Assembly: GCA_963736305.1 (NCBI GenBank)
Contig: CAVTOD010000005.1
Span: 1,116,001 to 1,180,000, forward strand
Length of the DNA stretch: 64,000 nt
Source of the DNA: DASUPK01 sp963736305
GTDB lineage: Bacteria; Actinomycetota; Thermoleophilia; Solirubrobacterales; 70-9
Direction of reading: 5' to 3'
Shown: piece after piece, positions 40,064 to 48,573 of the stretch
How positions within the stretch are numbered: position 1 is the stretch's first letter
Layout: every line of letters begins with the position of its first letter
Translations under genes and position numbers: made by a program
Notes under the pieces: generated by a model
Databases searched by the model: none
Told to the model about the DNA's origin: nothing
What the model saw: the letters and a program-made list of their open reading frames with translations, nothing else

Positions 40064-41005
40064 CTAGCTCCCGGACGAGGTCGGCGGGGTGAGGCCGCCG
40101 GTCACACCGTCGCCCTCGAGCTTCACCGAGACGCGCTCGGCGACCAGATCGATGTCGGAGCGGTGCTTCACGAGGATGCTCATGGACTGCTCGAAGGTCT
40201 CGCGGTCGATGTCGTCGGAGCCGATCAGCAGCAGGGTCCGTGCCCAGTCGATCGACTCCGCGATCGAGGGGGGCTTCTTCAGGTCCAGCGCGCGGACCAT
40301 GTGGACGATCTCGACCAGGCGCCGCGCCAGGCTCTCGTCGAGCTCGGGCGCATGCAGCCTGACGATCTCGAGCTCCCGGTCGACCGAGGGGTAGTCGAGC
40401 CAGAGGTAGAGGCAGCGGCGCTTCAGCGCCTCCGTCAGCTCGCGGGAGTTGTTCGAGGTGAGGACCACGATCGGCCGGGTGGTCGCCTCGATCACTCCGA
40501 GCTCGGGGATCGAGATCTGGAAGTCGGAGAGGACCTCGAGGAGCATCGCCTCGAACTCCTGGTCGGTCTTGTCGATCTCGTCGATCAGCAGGACCACCGC
40601 GTCTTCGGCGCTGATCGCCTCGAGCAGGGGGCGGGTGAAGAGAAAGTCCTCGCTGAAGATGTCGCCGCGAGTGCGCGCCCACGAACCCTCGCCGGCCGCC
40701 TCGGCCTCGCCCGAGCTTTCGGCCTGGATCCGCAGCAGCTGCTTGCGGTAGTTCCACTCGTAAAGAGCCTTGGCCTCGTCCAGCCCCTCGTAGCACTGCA
40801 GCCTGATCAGCCTGCGGCCGGTGGAGCGGGAGAGCGCCTTGGCGAGCTCCGTCTTGCCGACGCCGGCGGGACCCTCGACCAGCACCGGCTTGCCGAGCCG
40901 CTGGGCGAGAAACGAGACAAGCGCCGCGGATTCGTCGGCCAGGTACCCGACCTCGCCAAGTCCTTCGCGTACCTCGGCGACCGACTGGGGCTCGGAGTCC
41001 GGCAT
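40064..41005 (-). CDS. MoxR-family AAA+ ATPase
   Basis: 313 residues. Walker A EGPAGVGKT (44-52), Walker B VVLLIDEIDK (about 147), sensor-1 VVLTSNNSREL and an arginine-finger region (ALKRRCLYLWLD). An insert of about 25 residues rich in Glu/Ala (SSGEAEAAGEGSW) follows LLRIQAE. Partner of the VWA protein just downstream. The start is defined by TATCAT 7 nt upstream; the frame stays open beyond it without support. Confidence 0.92.
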   Translation of the reverse strand: MPDSEPQSVAEVREGLGEVGYLADESAALVSFLAQRLGKPVLVEGPAGVGKTELAKALSRSTGRRLIRLQCYEGLDEAKALYEWNYRKQLLRIQAESSGEAEAAGEGSWARTRGDIFSEDFLFTRPLLEAISAEDAVVLLIDEIDKTDQEFEAMLLEVLSDFQISIPELGVIEATTRPIVVLTSNNSRELTEALKRRCLYLWLDYPSVDRELEIVRLHAPELDESLARRLVEIVHMVRALDLKKPPSIAESIDWARTLLLIGSDDIDRETFEQSMSILVKHRSDIDLVAERVSVKLEGDGVTGGLTPPTSSGS

Positions 41006-41012
41006 CTGGGGG

Positions 41013-41022
41013 ATGATAGATA
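41013..41022. promoter_or_regulatory. Overlapping divergent -10 elements
   Basis: TATCAT on the minus strand (41018 to 41013) is 7 nt from the MoxR ATG. TAGATA on the plus strand (41017-41022) is 7 nt from the ATG at 41030. The two hexamers share 2 bp, so only one polymerase can open this site at a time. Confidence 0.45.
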
Positions 41023-41029
41023 GCCCGCC

Positions 41030-41227
41030 ATGCTCGCCATCGCCCTGCCCGACTCGCTCGGCCCCTACGCCGTCTTGCTCGCCATCGGATTCCTGGTGGG
41101 CTGGTATGGCTCGGGCGCGAAGAGCAATTGGATCATCGCCTTCGGCATCGTGGTGATCCTGGCCGCGATCGGCCTGCTGCAGCTCGCGATCGCCACGCAC
41201 AACGGACGGGCTCCGACGGGTTTCTAG
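41030..41227 (+). CDS. Small two-helix membrane protein
   Basis: 65 residues with two hydrophobic helices (about 11-25 and 33-54) and a short tail (THNGRAPTGF). No family recognised. Its TAG shares a base with the GTG start of the PPK2 gene, so the two are translationally coupled; it may recruit that kinase to the membrane, though nothing proves it. Confidence 0.7.
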   Translation: MLAIALPDSLGPYAVLLAIGFLVGWYGSGAKSNWIIAFGIVVILAAIGLLQLAIATHNGRAPTGF

Positions 41228-41997
41228 TGGGCGCGCTCGACGACCTCGATCTGACGCAGAAGCTCTCGCGCGAGGAGGAGGCGGACCGGCTCGAGAGCGC
41301 CTGGGCGCGCCTCTCACAGCTCCGTCTCACGCTCGGTGGCCTGATCGGCAAGGGCGGAATCGGTCCACCGGTCTGCGTGATCTTCGAGGGCGAGGATGCC
41401 TCGGGTAAGGGTGGCGCGATCAAGCGACTGGTGACGCCGCTCGACCCCCGCCATGTCCGGGTGGTCCAGTTCGCCACGCCGACCCACGACGAGAAGCGCC
41501 ACCACTTCCTCTGGCGCTTCTGGCCCTCGCTGCCGGGCTGGGGAGGAATGGCGATCCTCGATCGCTCCTGGTACGGCCGGGTGCTGGTGGAGAGGGTGGA
41601 GGGCTTCGCCACACGCGAGCAGTGGCTGCGCGCCTACGACGAGATCAACGGCTTCGAGCGGACGCTCGCCGACGAGGGAACGATCCTGATCAAGTTCTGG
41701 ATGCACATCTCAGGCGATGAGCAACTCCATCGCTTCAAGCGCCGTGAGAAGGACCCGCTGAAGGCCTGGAAGCTCACCGACGAGGACTGGCGAAATCGCG
41801 AGAAGCGCTCCGAGTACAAGCAGGCGGTGGAGGACATGGTCGCCCGGACTAGCATCGAGCCTCACGCGACCTGGCACCTGATCCCGGCGGAGTCGAAGCG
41901 CTACGCGCGGGTCGCGGTGATCGAGACGGTGATCGATGAGATCGAGGCCGGCATGCGCCGCCACGGCCTGGAGCCGCCCGCGCCGATCGCAAACTGA
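41227..41997 (+). CDS. ppk2: Polyphosphate kinase 2 family protein
   Basis: 256 residues. Walker A FEGEDASGKGGAIKRL (about 57-72), Walker B region MAILDRSWYGRVLVERVEGF (about 114-133) and the lid RFKRREKDPLKAWKLTDEDW. PPK2 enzymes use polyphosphate to phosphorylate GDP, ADP or AMP, or the reverse; the subclass cannot be fixed here. GTG start overlapping the preceding stop. With CYTH and CHAD genes 3-4 kb away this makes a polyphosphate neighbourhood. Confidence 0.92.
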   Translation: MGALDDLDLTQKLSREEEADRLESAWARLSQLRLTLGGLIGKGGIGPPVCVIFEGEDASGKGGAIKRLVTPLDPRHVRVVQFATPTHDEKRHHFLWRFWPSLPGWGGMAILDRSWYGRVLVERVEGFATREQWLRAYDEINGFERTLADEGTILIKFWMHISGDEQLHRFKRREKDPLKAWKLTDEDWRNREKRSEYKQAVEDMVARTSIEPHATWHLIPAESKRYARVAVIETVIDEIEAGMRRHGLEPPAPIAN

Positions 41998-42021
41998 CGC
42001 TCCCTCCCGCGGAAGCAGCGT

Positions 42022-42522
42022 CTAGTCCGGTGCCTGCGGGCGCTTCGCCCGCTCCCTCGGTCTCATCCTCAATCCGGCCGCGACGATGATCAGGGCGCCC
42101 GCCAGGGCGACGAAGATCGCGTAGTGCAGATCGTAGGGCTCGTCCCGGCCGCCGAGGGTGAACGGCGGGCGGTCGAGCATCCGGTAGACGACGATCGCCG
42201 CGGCCCAGACTCCCGCGGCCACGAAGAGGGCCCACTCACGCAGCGGGCGGGGCGGCACGTAGCCTCCGCCGCCCTGGAGCGCGAGGAACGTGGTCGCCGC
42301 CGCGATCAGCAGGAGCGCGCCCTCGGCCCAGCTGAACCCGCCGATCCCGGTGAGGACGAGGTCGTTGGAGATGGGGGACTGGTACCACGGGAGCAGCAGG
42401 CTCCCGACCATCACCGCAGCCCCGATCACCGCAATCCGCTCGTTTCCCCCCAGGCCACGAAGGTCGCGGAGCAGGTTGCGCGGCAGGGACCGCCAGCCCC
42501 TAGTCGAGCGGCTCGCGGCCAC
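42022..42522 (-). CDS. Hypothetical membrane protein, 4 helices
   Basis: 166 residues with four hydrophobic helices (about 30-48, 68-84, 97-112 and 135-150) and a basic C-terminus. LLPWYQ after the first helix is common in small actinobacterial membrane proteins of unknown role. GTG start at 42522 is the only reasonable one; it overlaps the upstream DUF2203 gene by 23 bp, so it is probably co-transcribed. Confidence 0.7.
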   Translation of the reverse strand: MAASRSTRGWRSLPRNLLRDLRGLGGNERIAVIGAAVMVGSLLLPWYQSPISNDLVLTGIGGFSWAEGALLLIAAATTFLALQGGGGYVPPRPLREWALFVAAGVWAAAIVVYRMLDRPPFTLGGRDEPYDLHYAIFVALAGALIIVAAGLRMRPRERAKRPQAPD

Positions 42523-42901
42523 CGTAGCCAGCGTCCATGTCGTGCCAGAAGGAGACGTCCTCCTCGCCGAACTCCCAGCACAGGTAGACCTCGCGGCCTT
42601 CGATCACGGCGGGGAAGTCGACAAGGCCTTGGTCGATGTCGCGAAGCACGATCCCGGACTCCTCGATCGTCCCGAGAATCCGCCTGACCTCCAGGAACGC
42701 GACGCCGACCTGTTTGCCTTCCTCGCCGCCGCCGTTGCTCGGCGCCGCCTCGCCGAGCGCCTCGTGGGCCTCGGTGTCGGTGAGCTCGTCCTTCGCCTCG
42801 CGGAGCTGGCTGAGCATCGCGGTGAGCTGGGGCAGCAATGCGTTCGCCTCCGCCCGCGTGAAGTGGCGCTCGTAGACGAGCCCGGTGTCCTCGTCGCTCA
42901 C
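42500..42901 (-). CDS. DUF2203 family protein
   Basis: 133 residues. HFTRAEANALLPQLTAMLSQLREAKDEL at the N-terminus and the end VDFPAVIEGREVYLCWEFGEEDVSFWHD (about 100-128) are the DUF2203 pattern; function unknown. GTG 42901 overlaps the EVE gene stop (GTGA), so the two are coupled. The open frame extends upstream through the EVE gene but is not coding there. Confidence 0.85.
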   Translation of the reverse strand: MSDEDTGLVYERHFTRAEANALLPQLTAMLSQLREAKDELTDTEAHEALGEAAPSNGGGEEGKQVGVAFLEVRRILGTIEESGIVLRDIDQGLVDFPAVIEGREVYLCWEFGEEDVSFWHDMDAGYGGREPLD

Positions 42902-43365
42902 GCGCTCGCGGTCGTAGATGACAGGCGCTCGCGGAGGAGCGCGGCGTCGGATTCGCCGATCGTCCGTAGCTGGCCCTGGAAGGCAAGATGCCAGTGGTCC
43001 GGGGGCCACTTGCGAACGTGTTCGAGCTCGGTCGCAAGCTCCTCGGCCGGAACGAACTCCTCCTCGGGGAGGATCAGGACCGGCTCGGCCTCGACACGCC
43101 ATGGGTAGGACTCCTGCGTTTTCTTGCTTTTCGGAGGCCAGATCGGGGTGCGGTCCTCGAACATCTCCGACTTCACCCGAGCGAGCCCGCCGAACGCCTG
43201 GACACCGGTCACGTAGAAGAAGACCTCGTCGCCCGGCTCGAACTCCTCCGCCTGGTTGCGGCGCCGCTCCTTGAAGCCGATCACGTCGAACCCGCGCTCG
43301 ACATTGATCCGGAAGTTCTCGAGCGATCCGGTGAGGATCCATGTCTTCGGGCCGTCCGTGGGCAT
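42898..43365 (-). CDS. EVE domain protein
   Basis: 155 residues. EVE (PUA-like/YTH-related) fold: WILTGSLENFRINVERG, VIGFKERRRNQAEEFEPGDEVFFYVTG and LARVKSEMFED. The domain reads modified bases in nucleic acids, and many stand-alone members are uncharacterised. TACAAT, 6 nt before the ATG (43372-43377), makes this the first gene of a three-gene run with DUF2203 and the membrane protein. Confidence 0.88.
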   Translation of the reverse strand: MPTDGPKTWILTGSLENFRINVERGFDVIGFKERRRNQAEEFEPGDEVFFYVTGVQAFGGLARVKSEMFEDRTPIWPPKSKKTQESYPWRVEAEPVLILPEEEFVPAEELATELEHVRKWPPDHWHLAFQGQLRTIGESDAALLRERLSSTTASA

Positions 43366-43371
43366 CGCGCG

Positions 43372-43377
43372 ATTGTA
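43372..43377 (-). promoter_or_regulatory. -10 element of the EVE gene
   Basis: TACAAT on the minus strand, 6 nt before the ATG at 43365. Confidence 0.5.
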
Positions 43378-43386
43378 TGGAGCCGG

Positions 43387-46300
43387 TTAGGCGTTGACGG
43401 TATCGCGGACGCGCGTCGCGAGGGCCGGGGCGCCCAGCTCCTCGTACTCCGAGGCGGCGTCCTCCAGCAGGCTCGCGGCCCCCTCCGGATCAGCTTCCAG
43501 CAGCAGACGGCCCTGGACCACCAGGCATCGGGTGGCGTCGAGTGGACGGCCGAGCTCCTGCCAGCGCCCGCGAGCCTCGTCGATCTTCTCGGCGGCGGCC
43601 TCGGGATCCTCGGCGCACGCCGCCGCGGCCTCTGCGGTGGCCGCCTCGCCGACCGGGTAGTGGAGGCGGCCGGCGAGCCTGTCGGCCTCCTCGGCGGCGG
43701 CCCGCGCCTGGTCGCTGCGCCCCGCCAGTGCCAGGATCACCGCGCGAGCGGAGATCGCCTCGACCGACTGCGCGATCAATCCGGCCCGCTCGCAGATGTC
43801 GAGAGCCCGGGTGAGCTCGGTTTCGGCTGCCGAGAGGTCGCCCTTCTCCCGCAACGTGATTGCGAGCCAGAAGAGGGCGTTGAAGGCCACCTCGGACCGC
43901 CCCACCTGCTCGCCCAGCTCGTGGGCGCGGCGGAACGACTTCGCCGCCTCGTCCCACTCACCGGCTCGCCAGCTGAGCACGCCGCGCATCAGGTCCGGGA
44001 AGCAGAGCTTGCCGTAGAGGCCCTCGCGCTCGGCCAGGCGCCCGCTGGCCTCCGCCGCGCGCTCGACCTCGTCCCAGTCCGCCGCGTCGACCGCGAGCTC
44101 GCCCAGCGAGGCGTGCAACTCCACCTGGGAGGGCAGATCGCCGACCTCCTGCGCGATCTCGAGCGCCTCACGGTACGCGGTGGCGGCGCCGTCGTAGTCG
44201 GCCTCGGAGACCTCCAGGTGGTAACCCAGCGTGAGCAGGGCGCGCACCGCCTCGGCGCGGTCGGACTCGCGCGCGAGCGCGACCGAGCGCTCCAGGTTCT
44301 CCCGCGCCTTCTCGGAATCCCCGATTCGGCCGAAGACCCGGCCGAAGATGCCGTGTGCCCGGCTTGCCGCGCGCGCCTCGTCCAGGCGCTCGGCGAGCCG
44401 GAGCGCCTTCTCCGACGCGTAGATCGCGAGCATGTTGTCGCCGGTGTGCATATAGAGCGAGGCGGCTTCCTCGTAGAGCCGGACGAGCTCGATGCAGGGA
44501 GGCCCGTCCTTGAGTAGGTCGATTCCGCGCTGGTAGTTGTCGATGGACGCGCGACGCTCCCCCTTGTGCCAGAGGGCCGCTCCGATCTTGCGGTGGAGGT
44601 CGGCCACGCGGGCGAGGTCCTCCTGGGCGCGGTGGTAGTCCAGGCAGCGCTCCCAGACACCGACCGCGGAGTCGACTCGTCCCATCCGGAGGGCGACGTC
44701 GCCCTGCTTCTCGCCGATCCGGGCGAGCGTGCCCGGCTCGAGCGACTCCGAGATCTCCAGCGCGGCGGTGTAGCGGTCGAAGGCCTCCGCGTTGGAATAG
44801 AGGGCGGCCGCGGCGTCGCCGGCGGCCTCCAGGGATTCAAGCGCCTGGGTCTGCAGCTCGACGAGCGCCTCGCGGTCAAGACCCGACTCGGACCCCAGCG
44901 CGGCGGCGCGCGCGAAATGCTCCGCGATCAGGCCGATCACTCCGTCGCTTCGCTCTCCGGCGCGCTCGCGGATGAACTCCGCGACCTCGACGTGCTTGCG
45001 GCAGCGCACCGACTTCGGCAGCATCGAATAGGCGACGTCCCGGATCAGGACGTGCTTGAAGGCGTATTCCCGCTCGCCGGCGAGTCGGCTGCCCCGGCTG
45101 GGGGCCAGAAGGTCCTTCTCCTCCAGGGTCGCAAGTGTCCTGCCCAGGTCGAGGCCCTCCTCGACGGCGGTGGGCGCCAGCGCTCCCTCCCAGAAGGTCT
45201 GGCCGATCACCGATGCGGACTGGAGCAGGCGGCGCTCCAGGCGGTCGAGCGAATCGAGGCGTGCCGCGAGCAGGGACTGCACCGTGCTCGGCAGGGCCTG
45301 GGCCTCCGCCGACTCCTCCTCGAGGAGGCGGTTGACCATCTCCTCGGCGAAGAGCGGGTTGCCCCCTGAGCGCTCGGCGACCTGGGGGACCACGTCGCCC
45401 GTTCCGTTCTCGCTGCTCGGCATGAGCGCCGCGACCAGCTCGCGGGTCTCGGTCTCGGTGAGCGGCTCGAGCGAGATGGTGGTCGCGTTGCGACGCCCGC
45501 CTCCCCAGCCGGGTCGCCGCTCGAGCAGCTCGTCCCGGGTCAGGCAGACCAGCAGCAGCGGGGCGCGGACCCAGCGGGTCAGATGGTCGATCAGGTCGAG
45601 CATCCCCTCATCGGCCCAGTGGATGTCGTCGATCGCGAGAACCAGCGTCCGGCGCCGGGCGATCGCCTCGACGGCGGCGCGAGCCGCCGAGAAGAGCGCC
45701 TCGCGCATCCGCTGCGGGTCGGGCTCGGCCACGTCAACCCGGGTTGCCCCTGAACTCGGCACCCTCGCATCTACCTCCGGCGGCTCGAGGCCGAGGGGGA
45801 TGGCGAGCAGGGCGGCGTTGCGCTCGCCGGCAGCCTCGTCTCCGAGCTCCCTCATAAGCTCGGTCACGCCGGAGCGAAGCTTTTCCCAGGCGGCGTCGGG
45901 CGCGTCGGTGTCGCGGATCTCGAACTCGTCGTTCAGCACCTCGGCGAGCGCCCAGTACGCGATCCCGGCCCCGTAGGGCGGGCATTGGCCCCGCCGGATG
46001 ATGGGCGGATCGTCGGACTCGGAGAGGTTCGTCATCAGCTCGCGAAGCAGCCTCGACTTTCCGACTCCCGCCTGGCCGATGACGGTGACCAGGTGCGGGC
46101 GGCCCTCGCGCTCGACCCGGTCGACGAGTGACATGAGCAGGCCCGCCTCCTCCTCGCGGCCGATCAGCGGTGTTTCCGCGCGGCCCGCGCCACGTCGTGG
46201 CTCCGCGAGGACGCCGGTTGCCTCCCATGCGGGCACCGGCTCCTCCTTGCCCTTCAGCCTCAGTGGCTCGAGGCGCTCGTAGGAGATCGCCTCGCGCGTG

Positions 46301-46974
46301 ACCCGGTAGGTCGATTCGCCGACCGTGACGCTCTCAGGCCGCCCGGCGCCCTGCAGTCGCGCCGCGACGTTGACGGCGTCGCCCATCACGGTGTAGCGGT
46401 CGCCGACCGCACCCGCCATGACCTCGCCCGAGTTGATCCCGACTCGCAGCGAGAACCCGACCCCGTACTTATCCCGGCTCTGGCGGTTCGCGTCCTCCAT
46501 GGCGTCCTGCATGGCAAGGCCGGCGCGAACGGCACGCTCCGGATCGTCCTCGTGGGCGACCGGCGCACCGAAGACGCCCATCACGTTGTCGCCGATGAAC
46601 TTGTCGATCGATCCCCCGAAGCGCTCGATCTCCTCGCCGAGCACCCGGAGGGTGCGACCGACGAGGGCCTTCACGGCCTCAGGGTCCATGCGCTCGGCCG
46701 CCGCCGTGTATCCAGAGAGATCGGCGAACAGGATGGTCGCCTGGCGGCGCTCTTCAGGGGGCGACTCGGCGCTCGCCTGAGTCGGCTTGGTCGCGGGCGG
46801 CGCAGCGGTGGGGGAGAGGCCCGTGCCGCACTCGATGCAGAATTTCGCGCCGTCGGGGTTCTCCGCTCCGCACTCCGGGCACCGCGGCGAAAGCGCCGCT
46901 CCGCAGGACATGCAGAACCGGGCCCGCTCGGGATTGTCCGCGGCGCATTCGGGACACGTTCTCCTCCCCTCCAT
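43387..46974 (-). CDS. Zinc-ribbon / class III cyclase / AAA ATPase / TPR signalling protein
   Basis: 1195 residues. Two tandem zinc ribbons (C7, C10, C21, C24 and C32, C35, C46, C49), a Pro/Thr linker, then a class III nucleotide cyclase (about 78-240). Its metal ligands D85 and D129, K125 and T195 in the base-specifying positions, and N202 and R206 for catalysis are all present, so it should be active; Lys/Thr favours ATP. Next is a STAND-like ATPase with Walker A GQAGVGKSRLL (about 300) and Walker B LVLAIDDIHWADEG (about 455). From about 640 on there are TPR-like helices. ATG 46974 is chosen because TATCCT lies 7 nt upstream; a GTG 24 nt earlier is possible. Likely a cAMP-producing sensor with protein-binding repeats. 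Confidence 0.9.
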   Translation of the reverse strand: MEGRRTCPECAADNPERARFCMSCGAALSPRCPECGAENPDGAKFCIECGTGLSPTAAPPATKPTQASAESPPEERRQATILFADLSGYTAAAERMDPEAVKALVGRTLRVLGEEIERFGGSIDKFIGDNVMGVFGAPVAHEDDPERAVRAGLAMQDAMEDANRQSRDKYGVGFSLRVGINSGEVMAGAVGDRYTVMGDAVNVAARLQGAGRPESVTVGESTYRVTREAISYERLEPLRLKGKEEPVPAWEATGVLAEPRRGAGRAETPLIGREEEAGLLMSLVDRVEREGRPHLVTVIGQAGVGKSRLLRELMTNLSESDDPPIIRRGQCPPYGAGIAYWALAEVLNDEFEIRDTDAPDAAWEKLRSGVTELMRELGDEAAGERNAALLAIPLGLEPPEVDARVPSSGATRVDVAEPDPQRMREALFSAARAAVEAIARRRTLVLAIDDIHWADEGMLDLIDHLTRWVRAPLLLVCLTRDELLERRPGWGGGRRNATTISLEPLTETETRELVAALMPSSENGTGDVVPQVAERSGGNPLFAEEMVNRLLEEESAEAQALPSTVQSLLAARLDSLDRLERRLLQSASVIGQTFWEGALAPTAVEEGLDLGRTLATLEEKDLLAPSRGSRLAGEREYAFKHVLIRDVAYSMLPKSVRCRKHVEVAEFIRERAGERSDGVIGLIAEHFARAAALGSESGLDREALVELQTQALESLEAAGDAAAALYSNAEAFDRYTAALEISESLEPGTLARIGEKQGDVALRMGRVDSAVGVWERCLDYHRAQEDLARVADLHRKIGAALWHKGERRASIDNYQRGIDLLKDGPPCIELVRLYEEAASLYMHTGDNMLAIYASEKALRLAERLDEARAASRAHGIFGRVFGRIGDSEKARENLERSVALARESDRAEAVRALLTLGYHLEVSEADYDGAATAYREALEIAQEVGDLPSQVELHASLGELAVDAADWDEVERAAEASGRLAEREGLYGKLCFPDLMRGVLSWRAGEWDEAAKSFRRAHELGEQVGRSEVAFNALFWLAITLREKGDLSAAETELTRALDICERAGLIAQSVEAISARAVILALAGRSDQARAAAEEADRLAGRLHYPVGEAATAEAAAACAEDPEAAAEKIDEARGRWQELGRPLDATRCLVVQGRLLLEADPEGAASLLEDAASEYEELGAPALATRVRDTVNA

Positions 46975-46981
46975 CGAACCC

Positions 46982-46987
46982 AGGATA
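46982..46987 (-). promoter_or_regulatory. -10 element of the cyclase/ATPase gene
   Basis: TATCCT on the minus strand, 7 nt before the ATG at 46974. Confidence 0.5.
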
Positions 46988-47038
46988 GGACGAGCCACCT
47001 CAATCTGCCGCTAAACGGCTTGCGGTACCCTGCGGCGC

Positions 47039-47065
47039 CGCCGGAGAGGAATCGCCGGAGAGGAA
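47039..47065 (+). repeat. 13-bp tandem direct repeat in the lipoprotein leader
   Basis: CGCCGGAGAGGAA occurs at 47039-47051 and 47053-47065, separated by one T. Each copy contains a GGAGAGGA ribosome-site-like segment; the second is 6 nt from the TTG start. TACCCT (47026-47031) just upstream is a likely -10, so the repeat would lie at the 5' end of the mRNA. Confidence 0.7.
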
Positions 47066-47071
47066 GAGACC

Positions 47072-48136
47072 TTGAATCGGACCCGCTGCCTATCCGTTCT
47101 TGCGCTCGCGCTCATCAGCGCGCTGCTCGTCGCGGCCTGTGGCGGAGGCGGCAACGGCGAGGATCCCCAGCAGGTCCTCCACCAGACCTTCAGCAATCCG
47201 ACCAGCATCCGGAGCGGGACCTTCGATCTCGACTTCCGGATCGAGACCTCGGGAGGCGACAACCCGGGCAGCTTCGAGGCCAAGCTCGGCGGCAAGTTCG
47301 CCGGCCAGGGATCCGACCAGTTCCCCAAGTTCGACATCGACGCCTCGGTCAAGGGCGAGGGTGGTTCCCAGAGCTTCTCGGGCACGGGCGGGTTGATCTC
47401 CACCGGAGATCAGGCCTTCGTGAACTTCCAGGGGACCGACTACGCGGTGCCCCAGCAGCTCTACGACGAGTTCACGACGACCTACGTCCAGCTGCAGGGC
47501 CAGAACAACGACAAGTCGGCCAACCTGCTGCAGTCGCTGAACATCAGCCCCGCGAACTGGCTCACCGACCTGAAGAACGACGGCACTGCCGACGTCGAGG
47601 GGACGAACACCATCCACATCTCCGGCTCGGCCGACGTCTCCAAGCTGGTCGAGGACCTCAAGGCGATCGCCCAGAGGGCGGGGAACGCCGTCGGGAACGT
47701 CGACACCCAGCAGCTGAATCAGCTCAATGACGTCGTCCAATCCGGCGACATCGACGTCTATTCCGGCGTGGACGACAAGCTGCTGCGGAGGTTCCAGATC
47801 CACGTCGACCTGAAGCCGCCGCCCGGCACTCCGGGGGCGCCCGATTCGCTCACCCTCGACATCCAGCTCAACTTCGCCGACGTCAATCAACCGGAGACGT
47901 TCACCGCGCCGGCGAACGCCCAGCCGCTTGGCAACCTGTTCCGGTCGCTTGGGGTCAACCCGGGGCAGCTGGGCAACGCGCTCCGCGGCGGCCTGGGGAC
48001 CAGCGGCGCCCTGCCCGAATCCGGCGGCTCGACGACCGCCCCGAGCGCCTCGGGCGTCCAGGCCTACGAGCAGTGCCTCTCGCAGGCGTCGGGGTCGGCC
48101 GAGCTGCAGAAATGCGCCGACCTGCTCACCAAGTAG
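47072..48136 (+). CDS. Lipoprotein, LppX/LprG-like fold possible
   Basis: 354 residues. Signal peptide with lipobox LLVAACGGG (Cys about 23). The body is a beta-rich domain reminiscent of LppX/LprAFG lipid-carrying lipoproteins (SGTFDLDFRIETSG; AFVNFQGTDYAVPQQLYDEF; GDIDVYSGVDDKLLRRFQIHVDL). A Ser/Thr-rich segment and a short end with two Cys (YEQCLSQASGSAELQKCADL) follow. The start is TTG, supported by the duplicated ribosome site. Lipid binding is inference. Confidence 0.75.
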   Translation: MNRTRCLSVLALALISALLVAACGGGGNGEDPQQVLHQTFSNPTSIRSGTFDLDFRIETSGGDNPGSFEAKLGGKFAGQGSDQFPKFDIDASVKGEGGSQSFSGTGGLISTGDQAFVNFQGTDYAVPQQLYDEFTTTYVQLQGQNNDKSANLLQSLNISPANWLTDLKNDGTADVEGTNTIHISGSADVSKLVEDLKAIAQRAGNAVGNVDTQQLNQLNDVVQSGDIDVYSGVDDKLLRRFQIHVDLKPPPGTPGAPDSLTLDIQLNFADVNQPETFTAPANAQPLGNLFRSLGVNPGQLGNALRGGLGTSGALPESGGSTTAPSASGVQAYEQCLSQASGSAELQKCADLLTK

Positions 48137-48150
48137 GCCGGGTCGGGACG

Positions 48151-48573
48151 ATGTACCGCAACGTCGTGGTGGCCTATGACGGCAGTGAGGGCGGCAGAGC
48201 GGCCCTGGCGACGGCCGTCGAGATCGCCGCCCGCGACGGCGCCGCCCTGACGGTCGTCGAGGCGACCTCCGAGCAGATGCCGTCGGTGGTGCCGGGCTCG
48301 CCCCGCCAGTCTCCTCCCGACAAGGCCGAGGAGGCGCGCAAGGAGCTGCGGGCGGCGGTCGAGGCGCTCGACCCCTCGCTCGAGGCAAGCCCATGGGTCG
48401 TCGGCGGCCCGGCGGCGAAGGCGATCCTCACCGTCGCCGAGGACATCGAGGCCGACCTGATCGTGACGGGATCGCGGAACCGTGGCACGGTCGCGCGCGC
48501 GGTACTGGGAAGCGTCAGCACCGACATCCTGCACGGCGCGAGCTGCGACGTGCTGGTGGTGCAGCCCAGCTAG
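48151..48573 (+). CDS. Universal stress protein
   Basis: 140 residues. UspA fold beginning MYRNVVVAYDGSEGGRAAL; the ATP-binding motif GSRNRGTVARAVLGSVS near the end matches G-x2-G-x9-G-S. So an ATP-binding Usp. 14 bp after the lipoprotein gene, probably same transcript. Its stop overlaps the convergent oxidoreductase stop in CTAG. Confidence 0.9.
   Translation: MYRNVVVAYDGSEGGRAALATAVEIAARDGAALTVVEATSEQMPSVVPGSPRQSPPDKAEEARKELRAAVEALDPSLEASPWVVGGPAAKAILTVAEDIEADLIVTGSRNRGTVARAVLGSVSTDILHGASCDVLVVQPS

Noticed and set aside
39092..41023. A 643-codon open frame antisense to the VWA and MoxR genes
   Set aside because: It spans two conserved genes and their junction on the other strand and has no recognisable domain.
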